From positions 62,001 through 126,000 of the forward strand of contig NZ_JAECRZ010000004.1 of the NCBI RefSeq assembly GCF_016019955.1: a stretch of 64,000 bases of DNA, written 5' to 3'. The translations under genes were made by a program, and so were the position numbers. The stretch is from Thiosulfatihalobacter marinus (GTDB lineage: Bacteria; Pseudomonadota; Alphaproteobacteria; Rhodobacterales; Rhodobacteraceae). The notes below the pieces were generated by a model. It saw only the letters and a program-made list of their open reading frames with translations. It was not told the origin of the DNA and did no database searches. Position 1 is the stretch's first letter; each line of letters starts with the position of its first letter. Positions 18,312 through 27,456 of this stretch are shown here, in pieces.

Positions 18312-19709
18312 ATGTCCCAATATGACGTCATCATCATCGGCGCAGGCCCCGGCGGCTATGTGTCGGCCATCCGCTGCGCCCAGCTGGGCCTGAAAACCGC
18401 CGTGGTCGAGGGGCGCGAAACCCTTGGCGGGACCTGCCTGAATGTCGGCTGCATCCCCTCAAAGGCGCTGCTGCACGCCACCCACATGCTGCACGAGGCC
18501 GAGCATAATTTCGCCGATATGGGCCTCAAGGGCAAAAGCCCGTCCGTCGACTGGAACCAGATGAAATCCTACAAATCGGACGTTGTGGGCCAGAACACCG
18601 GCGGCATCGAATTCCTGTTCAAGAAGAACAAGGTAGACTGGATCAAGGGCTATGGCTCCATCGAAGCTGCGGGCAAGGTCAAGGTCGGGGACACCACCTA
18701 TGAGACCAAAAACATCGTGATCGCCTCCGGCTCCGTGCCGTCTTCGCTGCCCGGTGTCGAGGTCAACAACGACAAGGGTATCGTGGTGGACAGCACCGGC
18801 GCGCTCGACCTGCCCAAGGTACCCAAAAAGATGGTCGTGATCGGCGCCGGTGTCATCGGGCTGGAACTCGGCTCGGTCTATGCCCGTCTGGGCGCCGAAG
18901 TCACCGTTGTCGAATACATGGACGCGGTCTGCCCCGGCATGGATGCCGATGTCCAGCGCACCTTCAAACGTATCCTTGAAAAACAAGGGCTTAACTTCAT
19001 CATGGGCGCTGCGGTCTCGGGAGTTGACGCGACCAAGACCAAGGCCAAGGTCAAATACGCGCTCAGGAAATCGCCCGATGACGAACAGGTGCTGGACACC
19101 GATGTCGTCCTCGTCGCCACCGGCCGCAAGCCCTATTCCGACGGGCTTGGCCTCGACGCGGCCGGCGTGAAACTCACCGAACGCGGCCAGATCGCCACCG
19201 ACGCACAGTGGAAAACCAACGTGCCCGGCATCTACGCCATCGGCGATGTGATCGAAGGCCCGATGCTGGCCCACAAGGCCGAGGACGAAGGCATGGCGGT
19301 GGCCGAGGTGATCGCGGGCAAACATGGCCACGTGAACTATGGCGTGATCCCCGGCGTGGTCTACACCACCCCCGAGGTCGCCACCGTGGGCACCACCGAG
19401 GCCGCGCTCAAGGCCGAGGGCAAAAAGCCCAAGATCGGCAAGTTCATGTTCATGGGCAACGCGCGCGCCAAGGCCGTGCACCAGGGCGACGGTTTCGTGA
19501 AACTGATCGTGGATCCCGAAACCGATCGCATTCTTGGCGCCGCGATCATCGGCCCGGCGGCGGGCGACATGATCCACGAGATCTGCGTGGCGATGGAATT
19601 CGGCGCTTCGGCGCAGGACATCGCCCTCACCTGCCACGCCCACCCCACCTATTCCGAAGCCGTGCGTGAAGCCGCGCTGGCCTGTGGCGACGGCGCCATC
19701 CACAGCTGA
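18312..19709 (+). CDS. lpdA: dihydrolipoamide dehydrogenase (E3)
   Basis: Re-oxidises the lipoyl arms of SucB with FAD and NAD. The 465 residues have GAGPGG (10-15) for FAD, the redox pair Cys42-Cys47 in [16 protein letters not shown], the NAD motif [18 protein letters not shown], and the C-terminal HAHPTYSE with the catalytic His444-Glu449 pair. It closes the suc block. The 179-base gap in front contains an intergenic hairpin element and the CCGACG repeats, so lpdA may also have its own promoter and could serve other dehydrogenase complexes. AAGGAAAT precedes the ATG. Confidence 0.97.
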   Translation: MSQYDVIIIGAGPGGYVSAIRCAQLGLKTAVVEGRETLGGTCLNVGCIPSKALLHATHMLHEAEHNFADMGLKGKSPSVDWNQMKSYKSDVVGQNTGGIEFLFKKNKVDWIKGYGSIEAAGKVKVGDTTYETKNIVIASGSVPSSLPGVEVNNDKGIVVDSTGALDLPKVPKKMVVIGAGVIGLELGSVYARLGAEVTVVEYMDAVCPGMDADVQRTFKRILEKQGLNFIMGAAVSGVDATKTKAKVKYALRKSPDDEQVLDTDVVLVATGRKPYSDGLGLDAAGVKLTERGQIATDAQWKTNVPGIYAIGDVIEGPMLAHKAEDEGMAVAEVIAGKHGHVNYGVIPGVVYTTPEVATVGTTEAALKAEGKKPKIGKFMFMGNARAKAVHQGDGFVKLIVDPETDRILGAAIIGPAAGDMIHEICVAMEFGASAQDIALTCHAHPTYSEAVREAALACGDGAIHS

Positions 19710-19732
19710 TCAAGCCTCTGGAAACACACCAC

Positions 19733-19763
19733 AAAGGGCGGTCTGCGGGCCGCCCTTTCGCTT
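19733..19763 (+). terminator. Rho-independent terminator after lpdA
   Basis: AAAGGGCGG and CCGCCCTTT form a 9-bp stem with an 8-base loop (19733-19758), followed by CGCTTTG. It lies 23 bases past the lpdA stop and ends the suc-lpd block. Confidence 0.75.
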
Positions 19764-19826
19764 TGCCATTCCCTCGGCTGCCCGGCTGTGAAACACTGCG
19801 CGTATACCGAACCCGGGAGACCATCC

Positions 19827-20714
19827 ATGCGTATTCTCTTCACCGGCGGCTCCGGCAAGGCCGGGCGCCATGTCTGTCGCTACCTGCGCGACCGGGGCCA
19901 CCATGTCGTCAGTGTCGATCTGACGCCGCTGGACGAACCCGGTATCGATACCCTGACCGCCGACATCACCGATTCGGGCGCGATGTTCAACGTGCTGACC
20001 AGCTATGCCAATTTCGCCGAGCTGGACCCCGGCACCGGCACCCCCGCCTTTGACGCGGTGGTGCATTTCGCCGCCGTGCCGCGCATCCTGATCCGGCCCG
20101 ATCACGACACGTTCCGTATCAACACGATCGGCACCTACAACGTGATCGAGGCCGCGACCAAACTGGGCATCCGCAAGATCGTCTTCGCCTCCTCGGAAAC
20201 CACCTATGGCATCTGCTTTGCCGATGGCGAGGTCCGCCCCGATTACCTGCCGGTGGATGAAGAGCACGACACCAACCCGATGGATTCCTACGGTCTCAGC
20301 AAGGTGGTCAATGAAAAAACCGCCCGCGCCTTTCAGCGCCGCACCGGCTTTGATATTTACGGCCTGCGCATCGGCAACGTGATCGAACCGGATGAATACA
20401 GCCGCTTCCCCGGTTTCTTTGCCAACCCGGAAACCCGCCTGCGCAATATCTTCTGCTATATCGACGCGCGCGATCTGGGCCAGATCGTCGATCGGTGCCT
20501 GAAAACCGACGGGCTGGGGTTTCAGGTTTTCAACGCCGGAAACGATACCAATTCCGTTGATCTGCCCAACGACCGGATCATTGCCCGCTTCTATCCCGAT
20601 GTGCCGGTGAAACGCGCCCTCGATCCGCACGAGGCGCTGTTTTCAAACCGCAAGATCCGCGTGATGCTGGGCTTTCGCGAAAACCACAACTGGCGCAACT
20701 ACCTGCCGGGCTAA
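19827..20714 (+). CDS. NAD-dependent epimerase/dehydratase (extended SDR)
   Basis: A 295-residue Rossmann-fold protein. FTGGSGKAGRHV (GxxGxxG at 7-13) binds NAD(P), VDLTP ends the second strand with its acidic residue, HFAAVP is present, and SYGLSK provides the catalytic Tyr155 and Lys159. The pattern is that of sugar-nucleotide epimerases or uronate dehydrogenases; the substrate cannot be told. The ATG at 19827 is chosen because GGGAGA precedes it and it gives the usual MRILFTGG start. It stands alone, convergent with the PNPOx-like gene (3-base gap between stops). Confidence 0.85.
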   Translation: MRILFTGGSGKAGRHVCRYLRDRGHHVVSVDLTPLDEPGIDTLTADITDSGAMFNVLTSYANFAELDPGTGTPAFDAVVHFAAVPRILIRPDHDTFRINTIGTYNVIEAATKLGIRKIVFASSETTYGICFADGEVRPDYLPVDEEHDTNPMDSYGLSKVVNEKTARAFQRRTGFDIYGLRIGNVIEPDEYSRFPGFFANPETRLRNIFCYIDARDLGQIVDRCLKTDGLGFQVFNAGNDTNSVDLPNDRIIARFYPDVPVKRALDPHEALFSNRKIRVMLGFRENHNWRNYLPG

Positions 20715-20717
20715 GCC

Positions 20718-21332
20718 TTACCACAAGGTTTCGCGCGCGCGGTCCAGCCATCCCTCATCATAGGGCGCACCGCCCTCTTCGCCATCGGTCATCGCCGCCA
20801 GCATCTCGCCCGCGCTGGGCAGCCCGGCGCTTTCATCCCCCGAGATCCACAGCCGCGCCCGCAGCGGCGCCCGCGCACATTGGAAATAGACTTCGCCAAT
20901 GCGGATCACCGCCACCGAACGCGGCAACTTGCCCTTGACGGCAAAACTCTCGCGCAAAGCGTCGTCCGTCGTGACCCGCCCAAGCCCGTTCACCCGCACC
21001 ACGGTGTTGGAACCGGGCACCATGAACAACAGCGACACCCGCCCATCCGCCACGATGTTGCGGATCGTGTCCATGCGGTTGTTGCCACGCCAGTCCGGCA
21101 ATGCCAGCGTTCGCGCATCCAGTTCGCGCACAACCGGGCCATCATCGCCACGCGGGCTGCCATCGGTTCCCTGTGGCCCCACGGTAGAGACCACGCAGAA
21201 TCGCGAGGCCATGATCCAGCGCCGGTATTCCGGGGTCAGCGCCTGCGCCACCTTGCGCGTCGAGGCCGCGCCCGGCGCGCCATAAACCGCCTCCAGAGTG
21301 GCAATGTCAGTGATGTACTCCATCCGGTTCAA
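20718..21332 (-). CDS. pyridoxamine 5'-phosphate oxidase-like FMN protein
   Basis: A 204-residue split-barrel flavin-binding protein. FCVVSTVGPQGTDGSPRGDD is the typical FMN-binding hairpin (cf. the 'stvg.dG.p..sp' pattern), and LALPDWRGNNRMDTIRNI and NTVVRVNGLGRV are also characteristic of the probable FMN-dependent PPOX-class enzymes. This group is not PdxH itself; its substrates are unknown. The start (21332, or an ATG 9 bases later) lies inside the end of plsC, so it is the last, coupled gene of ftsE-ftsX-plsC-PNPOx. Confidence 0.85.
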   Translation of the reverse strand: MNRMEYITDIATLEAVYGAPGAASTRKVAQALTPEYRRWIMASRFCVVSTVGPQGTDGSPRGDDGPVVRELDARTLALPDWRGNNRMDTIRNIVADGRVSLLFMVPGSNTVVRVNGLGRVTTDDALRESFAVKGKLPRSVAVIRIGEVYFQCARAPLRARLWISGDESAGLPSAGEMLAAMTDGEEGGAPYDEGWLDRARETLW

Positions 21333-22050
21333 ACCCCGCTTCGCGCATCAGATCGTCCGAACGCGTTTCCACAACCGTTTCCAAATGCGCCATGAAATCG
21401 GCCTGCGACATCCCCGCGGCCATTGGCGCCAGAAACTCCACCACGGCAGTGCCCGGCTTGCGGTAGATCCCGTGGCGCGGCCAGAACACGCCCACATTGG
21501 TCGCCGCCGGAACGCAGGGCTGCCCAAGCTGTTTGTACAGCGCATAGGTGCCCACCTTGTAAGGCTTGCGCGCCCCCGGCGCCACGCGGGTGCCCTGCGA
21601 ATAGATGATCAGCTGTCCGGCAATCTGGGTGCCGGCGGCGACATCGGCAATCATCCTCTTGATCGCCGCCCCCCGCTTGCCGCGATTGACCGGCACACAG
21701 CCGATCCGCAGCGCGTATTGCCCCAGGATCGGCGCCCACATCAATTCGCGTTTCATGATGAATTTGCCCGCCGGGACCGAGCCATAGATCATCAGGATAT
21801 CCAGGAATGACTGGTGCTTGGCCGCGATCATCACCTCGTCGGTGGGCACCGTGCCCCTCACCTCGGTCCGCAACCCGATCATCCACCCGGCTGTCCAGCA
21901 CACCCAGCGGCAATAGGTCTGACAGGCCATCAACGCGCCCCGGCGGCTGACCAGCGCCCAGGGAAAGAACACGATCCCCATGACCAGCATCGCCGCATAC
22001 ATCTGCACGTTGAAGATCAGCGATCTGACCCATTGTATCGCATATCCCAT
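21307..22050 (-). CDS. plsC: 1-acyl-sn-glycerol-3-phosphate acyltransferase
   Basis: Transfers an acyl chain to lysophosphatidic acid in phospholipid synthesis at the inner membrane. The 247 residues contain an N-terminal membrane helix, AAKHQSFLDI (the HX4D catalytic motif in slightly altered form, H-QSFL-D), VPVNRGKRG (block II), and YSQGTRVAPG (block III). The start was set at MGYAIQW because its ATG overlaps the ftsX stop (TGATG). Its 3' end overlaps the next gene by up to 26 bases. Paralogues can act on other acceptors, for example ornithine lipids, so the exact acceptor is inferred. Confidence 0.88.
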   Translation of the reverse strand: MGYAIQWVRSLIFNVQMYAAMLVMGIVFFPWALVSRRGALMACQTYCRWVCWTAGWMIGLRTEVRGTVPTDEVMIAAKHQSFLDILMIYGSVPAGKFIMKRELMWAPILGQYALRIGCVPVNRGKRGAAIKRMIADVAAGTQIAGQLIIYSQGTRVAPGARKPYKVGTYALYKQLGQPCVPAATNVGVFWPRHGIYRKPGTAVVEFLAPMAAGMSQADFMAHLETVVETRSDDLMREAGFEPDGVHH

Positions 22051-22952
22051 CAGGCCAACTCCGCCAGCGTGCGCCGCGCCGCCGCGCCGGTGGCCGCATA
22101 GGCCACGATGGCCGCCAGCGGCGGCACCAGCAACGGCAGCAACCACCCGCCCCCGGCAAAGCCCAGCCCGGTCAGAAAGCCACCCTCGGGCTGGGCCGCG
22201 GGCAACAGCAGCACCGCGCCAACCCCCAGCACCGTACCGGTCGCCGCCCCGATCAGCGCCCGCAGGGTAAAGCGGCGCACAAAGGCGCGCGCGATATAGC
22301 TGTCCCGCGCTCCGATCAGCCGCAACACCGCGATCACCTGCGCATTGGCCGCCAGCGCCGCATTCGCCGCCAGCGTGATCATCGCCGCCGTGGTCGCCCC
22401 GATCAACAGGATCGCCACCCAGCCCAGCATCCGCAGCCGCCCCGCCGCGCGCTCCAGCGGCTTGCGCCAGCGCGTGTGATCATCCAGCACCGCGCCCGGC
22501 ACCTCGGCCTGAAGCCGAAGCCGAAGCCCCGCCGCATCATAGCCGTCGTCGGTCTCCAGTATCTCGATCAGTTGCGGAATCGGCAGCGTATCCACCGGCA
22601 GGTCCGGCCCGAACCACGGCGCCAGCAAGGCGCGCTGCTCCTCGTTGCTCAGCGCCCGCGCCGAGGCCACGCCCGGCGTGCCCTGCAACAGCGCCAGCGC
22701 CGCTTCGGTCTGCGCATCCATCTGCCCGGCCGGCGCCGATATCCGCAATGTCGAGCTTTGTGCCAGCTCGTCGCCCCAGCGTTTCGCCAGCCGCCCCGAT
22801 GCCAGCGACAACGCCAGCGCAAACACCGCCAGAAACGCCATCGTCCCGGCCACGAACAATGTCAGCCGCGCCGTGAACCCGGTGGGCGGCACCACCCGGT
22901 CCGCCTGTGCATCCCCGATAAAGACAGTCGAAAGCGCGTTGAGAAGGGTCAC
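22050..22952 (-). CDS. ftsX: cell division protein FtsX (ABC permease-like)
   Basis: The membrane partner of FtsE; in the divisome this pair controls cell-wall hydrolases. The 300 residues have one N-terminal helix (about 27-49), a periplasmic domain up to about residue 165, and three C-terminal helices (roughly 172-195, 222-245, 262-290), the FtsX layout. RLIGARDSYIARAFVRRF is the cytoplasmic segment that contacts FtsE. It overlaps ftsE by 4 bases (ATGA) upstream and plsC by 1 base downstream. Confidence 0.9.
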   Translation of the reverse strand: MTLLNALSTVFIGDAQADRVVPPTGFTARLTLFVAGTMAFLAVFALALSLASGRLAKRWGDELAQSSTLRISAPAGQMDAQTEAALALLQGTPGVASARALSNEEQRALLAPWFGPDLPVDTLPIPQLIEILETDDGYDAAGLRLRLQAEVPGAVLDDHTRWRKPLERAAGRLRMLGWVAILLIGATTAAMITLAANAALAANAQVIAVLRLIGARDSYIARAFVRRFTLRALIGAATGTVLGVGAVLLLPAAQPEGGFLTGLGFAGGGWLLPLLVPPLAAIVAYAATGAAARRTLAELA

Positions 22953-23626
22953 AGATCCGCCCCCGCCAGTTGCAGTTTGCGATTGGAAATCCGCAACACC
23001 CGGGCCTGGACATGATGTTTTGCCGTGCGGATCAGGTTCAGATCATGGGTCGCGATCAGGATGGTCTTGCCCATCCGGTTCAACTCGACCAGAAGCTGCA
23101 AAAGCCGCTGTGACATTTCCCAGTCCACATTGCCCGTCGGCTCATCCGCCAACACCACCTCGGGTGACATGATCACCGCGCGGGCCAGCGCCGCGCGCTG
23201 TCGCTCACCCCCCGACAGTTCCGGCGGCAAGGCGCTGGCCCGGTTGCCCAGCCCCACCCAGTTCAGCAATTCCTTGAGGTTGGACACCTGATCAAGCGAA
23301 TCCCGCCCCGACACGGTTAGTGGCAATGCCACATTGTCGGCCACCGGCAAATGATCCAGGAACTGGCAATCCTGATGCACCACACCGATCCGGCGCCGCG
23401 CCATCGCGTGCCCGTCGCGATCCATCTGCCGTACATCCTGCCCAAACAACCGCGCGCTGCCCGCGGTCGGGGTCAGCGCGCCATAGCACAGCTTCAGAAA
23501 TGTCGTCTTGCCCGAACCGGAGGGCCCGGTCAGAAAGTGGAACGATCCCGGCGCCAGCTTCAGGGAAATCTCGCTCAGCAGCTCGCCGCCGCCATAGTTA
23601 TAGGCAATGTTTTCCAGTTCGATCAC
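22949..23626 (-). CDS. ftsE: cell division ATP-binding protein FtsE
   Basis: A 225-residue ABC ATPase. It shows Walker A GPSGSGKTT, the Q-loop in GVVHQDCQFL, the signature LSGGERQRAALARA, Walker B VVLADEPTG and the switch His in ATHDLNL. The short length without extra domains, and the downstream ftsX, identify it as FtsE. It is the first gene of a four-gene minus-strand operon. The 146-base gap to the divergent zinc-ribbon gene should contain both promoters. Confidence 0.93.
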   Translation of the reverse strand: MIELENIAYNYGGGELLSEISLKLAPGSFHFLTGPSGSGKTTFLKLCYGALTPTAGSARLFGQDVRQMDRDGHAMARRRIGVVHQDCQFLDHLPVADNVALPLTVSGRDSLDQVSNLKELLNWVGLGNRASALPPELSGGERQRAALARAVIMSPEVVLADEPTGNVDWEMSQRLLQLLVELNRMGKTILIATHDLNLIRTAKHHVQARVLRISNRKLQLAGADL

Positions 23627-23772
23627 GCGTCGGCCCCCTGTCTGGGCTTGTTGTGCACGAGCATCGGCCCGGATTCAATCCAATCAGGCCGGGGCTTTGC
23701 ACTTTCCCGACCGCTTGTTACACAATAGGATCGGCAAATAACGATAAACAGCGGGGACATCGGGGAACAATC

Positions 23773-24801
23773 ATGCGTCTGACCTGCCCGAATTGTGGTG
23801 CGCAATACGAAGTACCGGACGATGTGATCCCGCTCGCGGGCCGCGATGTACAATGCTCGAATTGCGGCGACACCTGGTTTCAGCCTCACCCGACAACCCA
23901 GACCGACTCGGCAAGCGCCGAAGACACCGCTGCGCCGGCCATGCCCGACCCCGAAGACCAAGGCACCTCCCGGTCCCCCGAAGAACCGCCCGCCGAGTTC
24001 GAAGAAATCGAACCGCCCGAGATTTCGCTGGCCGATGAAGACGCCACCACCGACCCGGCCGAGGCAGAAGGCGATGGCGCCTTTGACGAGGCCGAAGACG
24101 ATTGGAATCTGGATGACGATCTCGACGAGGACGACGAGGGCGTCGACGACCTGGAGCCGGAGCCGGAGCCGGATTTCCAGGAAGAGGCCCCCTCCCACGA
24201 GCCGCCCGCCGCGCCGCCGCGCCCGTCGCTTGACCCCGAAATCGCCGATGTCCTGCGCCAGGAGGCCGAGCACGAAGCCCGCGCCCGAGAGGCAGACACG
24301 CTGGAATCCCAGCCCGAACTGGGCCTGAGCGCCCCGGAAAGCGAATCCGACCGGCGCCTGTTGCAGGCCAAGGCGCGGATGCGGCGCTTGCGGGGATTGC
24401 CCGAGGAGACTTCCGAAACCGTTACACCCGACGAACCCGCCACACCCGGTTCGCGGCGCGACCTGCTCCCGGATATCGAAGAGATCAATTCCACATTACG
24501 CGGCTCCGGGCGCGGCTCGGGACGCGGGACTGCCGACACCGGTTCCGGCGCGACCGATGCAGCCGGGCCAACCGAACTCAAACGCCGCCGCGGCTTTCGG
24601 CTTGGCTTCGGACTGGCCCTGCTGATCGCGCTGGCCGCCATCCTGGCCTACAGCAACGATGACCGCATCGTCGCCTCCTATCCCCAGGCCGAACCCTATC
24701 TCACAGCCTATGTCGACGGGGCCAACCGCGGCCGCGTCTGGCTCGATTCGCAGGTGACAAACCTGTTCCTGCGGCTCAACTCCTTTGCCTCTGGCAGCTG
24801 A
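23773..24801 (+). CDS. zinc-ribbon (MJ0042-type) membrane protein
   Basis: A 342-residue protein in three parts. The N-terminus MRLTCPNCGAQYEVPDDVIP..VQCSNCGDTW is a four-cysteine zinc ribbon of the MJ0042 type. A long, strongly acidic, Glu/Asp/Pro-rich stretch (about 45-210) is probably disordered. Near the C-terminus a single hydrophobic helix (GFRLGFGLALLIALAAILAY) is followed by about 50 exported residues. Such proteins are common in alphaproteobacteria, often beside cell-division or secretion genes, with no defined role; here it is divergent from ftsE. The ATG at 23773 is chosen because it begins the ribbon directly. Confidence 0.85.
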   Translation: MRLTCPNCGAQYEVPDDVIPLAGRDVQCSNCGDTWFQPHPTTQTDSASAEDTAAPAMPDPEDQGTSRSPEEPPAEFEEIEPPEISLADEDATTDPAEAEGDGAFDEAEDDWNLDDDLDEDDEGVDDLEPEPEPDFQEEAPSHEPPAAPPRPSLDPEIADVLRQEAEHEARAREADTLESQPELGLSAPESESDRRLLQAKARMRRLRGLPEETSETVTPDEPATPGSRRDLLPDIEEINSTLRGSGRGSGRGTADTGSGATDAAGPTELKRRRGFRLGFGLALLIALAAILAYSNDDRIVASYPQAEPYLTAYVDGANRGRVWLDSQVTNLFLRLNSFASGS

Positions 24802-24876
24802 TGTCCACCCCCCGGGGCGCGGGCGGGTGGGTCGTCAGGCGCGCCGCGCCTGCGAGTCACCCTGCGCGCGCAGCGT

Positions 24877-27420
24877 TCAGAACCTGTCCAGCAGACGTTC
24901 CAGGTAATTGCGTTCCAGTTCCGGCCGGTCGATTTCCCCGGCGCGCCGGCGGATCTCGTCCAGCAACCGCCGGGCCTGGCGGTACACGTCCTCGCCCTGC
25001 AACAGCCCCTCTTCGGTGCCCGCAGGTCCGCGATTGCCGGCGCTGCGCCCCAGCGGATCCTGCGCATTGCCCTGATTCTCCGCTGTGCCCTGCTGGCCGG
25101 ACTGCTCCTGTTGCGCCATGGCCTCGCCAAGGCTGCGCATGCCTTCGCGCAGCGCATCCATCGCCTCGGCCTGCCGGTCGATCGCTTCGGCCAGGTCATC
25201 GCCGCGCAGCGCGTCTTCGGCCCCTTCCATGGCCTCATCCGCCTGCCCCAGCGCCTCGCGCGCCGCGTCCCCTTCCGGCGTACCCTGCCCCGGCAGGTTG
25301 CCCATCTGGCGGTTGAGCTCTTCGCGCAGCGCCCGCTGGCGGTCTTCCAACGCGCCCTTGCCCGGCTGCTGGCCCTCTTCGCCCTGCCCGCGCCCCTGCC
25401 CGGTTCCGTCATGCGCCTCGCCGCGCCCTTCGCCCCCGCTATAGCCCTCGTTCTCCGAGGACTGCCCGCTTTGCGCACCGGGGTTGAACTGTTCCTGCAA
25501 TTCCCGGAACGCCTCGTCCGACAGTCCCTGCTGCTCGCGCAGGGTCTCGGCCAGCCCCTCCATCGCCTGTTCGCCCGGGCTCGGCTGGCCCTGGCCCTGC
25601 GTCACCCGCATGTTCTCCATCATCTGGCGCAGCTCATCCAGCGCCTGCTGGGCCTCGGCCATGCGGCCCTGCTCCATCAGTTCCTGGATGCGGTCCATCA
25701 TGCGTTGCAGATCGTCCTGGTTCAGCTGCATGGTGTTTTCCGAAAGCTGCTGGTCCGCGCCCTCTTCGCCCTCTTGCGGGCTGCGCTGCGCAAGCTCGCG
25801 CATGTAATCCTCGGTCGCCTCGCGCAGCTCCTGCATCAGTTGGGCAATCTCGGCATCGCTGGCCCCGTTCTTCATCGCTTCCGACAGCCGCTCCTGGGCG
25901 CGTCGCAACCGCTCAAGCGCGTTGCCCAGATCGCCCTCCTCCAGCTTCAGCGCCAGATCCCACAACGCCTCGGCGATCTCGTCGCGATTCCCGGCGCTCA
26001 GGCCACGCGCGTCAAAGGCTTCCAGCCGCCGCAGGATCGTGCGCAGCCGCAAATAGTCGGTCTCCTTCTGGAAAACGCCTTCTTCGGGCCGGTAGGACAC
26101 CGCCCGCATCAACTGCGCCACGCGCCCCGCGTTCTCGCGGGACCACAAAAGATCGCGCCGCAATTCAACGATCACCGCCGCCAGCAGATCAAAGAAGCGC
26201 CGCGCCGGAAGCGCCATCGCCGCGTCCGGCGCGCTGCCGGTCAGCCCCGCCGCGTCCTGCACCGTCAGCGACACTGTCACCGGCAGATGCGCCCATGGGT
26301 GTTTCGAAAAATCCTCGATCAGGGTTTCTTCGAAATCAGCCCGGTCGCCGGTGATCGGCAGCGGCAGTTCAACCTTCACATCCGGGCGCGGTTCGGGCGC
26401 GCGGGCCAGCCCGTAGCGCCGGTCCACCGCCTCCAGATCCAGCGAGATCACCGCCTGCCCGCCGGTCACGCCAAAATCATCGCTGGCCGCGAAGGGCAGG
26501 CTCATCTCGCCGCGCGCCGAAACGTCGGCACTGCCCGTCAATCGCACCTGCGGCGCCCGGTCGGGCGTCATGACAATCTCCCACGCCCGCCCGTTGGGCC
26601 CGGCGATCTCCAGCTTGCCGGACTGGCGGATGGTAAAGTCCTGCTCCGGCTCCGTCGCGCTCGGCACCTCGCCCATGCGCCCCGATACGGTCTCGGCCAA
26701 TGTCAGCGCACCCACCTCGCCATATAGCCGCACCAGCACCCGGCTCCCCTCGGGCAAGCTCATCGCCCTGTCGGTCTGATCGTTCAGATACAATGCCGGC
26801 AACCCGGTATAGGCCGGCGGCTCGATCCAGCCTTCCCAGGTCGGTCCCCCCGCAAGCGCGGCTCCGCTGCCCGGCGCCATCCCGGCCACGCTGCCCACCC
26901 GCGCGAACGATCCGAACAGCAGCGCCACCGCCAACGCCAGCACAGCGACATACCGCAATCCGAACGGGTCCAGCCGCGAAATCCGCAAGTCCGGCTCCAC
27001 TGGCCGCGCCGCGCGCGTACGCGCCGCCATGCGCGCCTGATGCGCCCGCCACAAGGCCTGACTGCCACTGTCATTTGTCCCGATCACCGGGTAATCCATC
27101 AGCGCCTGGATGGGTCGCCCCGGCAGCGTCGCGTCCAGCCGCGCCAACGCCTCGTTCCGCCCGGGCAGGGCAAATCTCCGCATCCCCGTCACCAGCGCCG
27201 CCAGCCCGCCCGCCACCACAATCACGCCCAGAACCCAGACGGCTTCCAACGGCAGCACGTCCTGCACGCCCAGCATCAAACCGGCCAATACAGTGAACAC
27301 CAGGGACCACAAAGGCCAAAACGCCTGTGTCACCTGCTCGGCGATCAGCCCAAGCCGGGTCAGGCCCAGCACCCAGCCCAGGCGTTTCAGCGCGTTATCT
27401 GCCTCGTTTCGGTGTGCCAC
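24877..27420 (-). CDS. TIGR02302/DUF4175-type membrane protein
   Basis: An 847-residue protein. Three hydrophobic helices lie near the N-terminus (about 24-45, 57-80 and 150-175), then a periplasmic beta-rich domain (about 190-400), then a long Gln/Glu/Met-rich coiled-coil part (about 500-800) with many 'QELMEQGRMAEAQQALDEL'-like segments. This architecture matches the alphaproteobacterial TIGR02302 (DUF4175) family, whose function is unknown. The C-terminal region is highly charged and low in complexity. It is transcribed with, or just after, lysA (36-base gap). Confidence 0.85.
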   Translation of the reverse strand: MAHRNEADNALKRLGWVLGLTRLGLIAEQVTQAFWPLWSLVFTVLAGLMLGVQDVLPLEAVWVLGVIVVAGGLAALVTGMRRFALPGRNEALARLDATLPGRPIQALMDYPVIGTNDSGSQALWRAHQARMAARTRAARPVEPDLRISRLDPFGLRYVAVLALAVALLFGSFARVGSVAGMAPGSGAALAGGPTWEGWIEPPAYTGLPALYLNDQTDRAMSLPEGSRVLVRLYGEVGALTLAETVSGRMGEVPSATEPEQDFTIRQSGKLEIAGPNGRAWEIVMTPDRAPQVRLTGSADVSARGEMSLPFAASDDFGVTGGQAVISLDLEAVDRRYGLARAPEPRPDVKVELPLPITGDRADFEETLIEDFSKHPWAHLPVTVSLTVQDAAGLTGSAPDAAMALPARRFFDLLAAVIVELRRDLLWSRENAGRVAQLMRAVSYRPEEGVFQKETDYLRLRTILRRLEAFDARGLSAGNRDEIAEALWDLALKLEEGDLGNALERLRRAQERLSEAMKNGASDAEIAQLMQELREATEDYMRELAQRSPQEGEEGADQQLSENTMQLNQDDLQRMMDRIQELMEQGRMAEAQQALDELRQMMENMRVTQGQGQPSPGEQAMEGLAETLREQQGLSDEAFRELQEQFNPGAQSGQSSENEGYSGGEGRGEAHDGTGQGRGQGEEGQQPGKGALEDRQRALREELNRQMGNLPGQGTPEGDAAREALGQADEAMEGAEDALRGDDLAEAIDRQAEAMDALREGMRSLGEAMAQQEQSGQQGTAENQGNAQDPLGRSAGNRGPAGTEEGLLQGEDVYRQARRLLDEIRRRAGEIDRPELERNYLERLLDRF

Positions 27421-27456
27421 GGCGCTCCCATCCGCAAGGCGTCGGGCAGGAATGCC

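Noticed and set aside
24836-24852. CAGGCGC-GCC-GCGCCTG hairpin between the two convergent genes as a terminator
   Set aside because: Short loop, no T-tract on either strand, and such GC palindromes are frequent by chance here.
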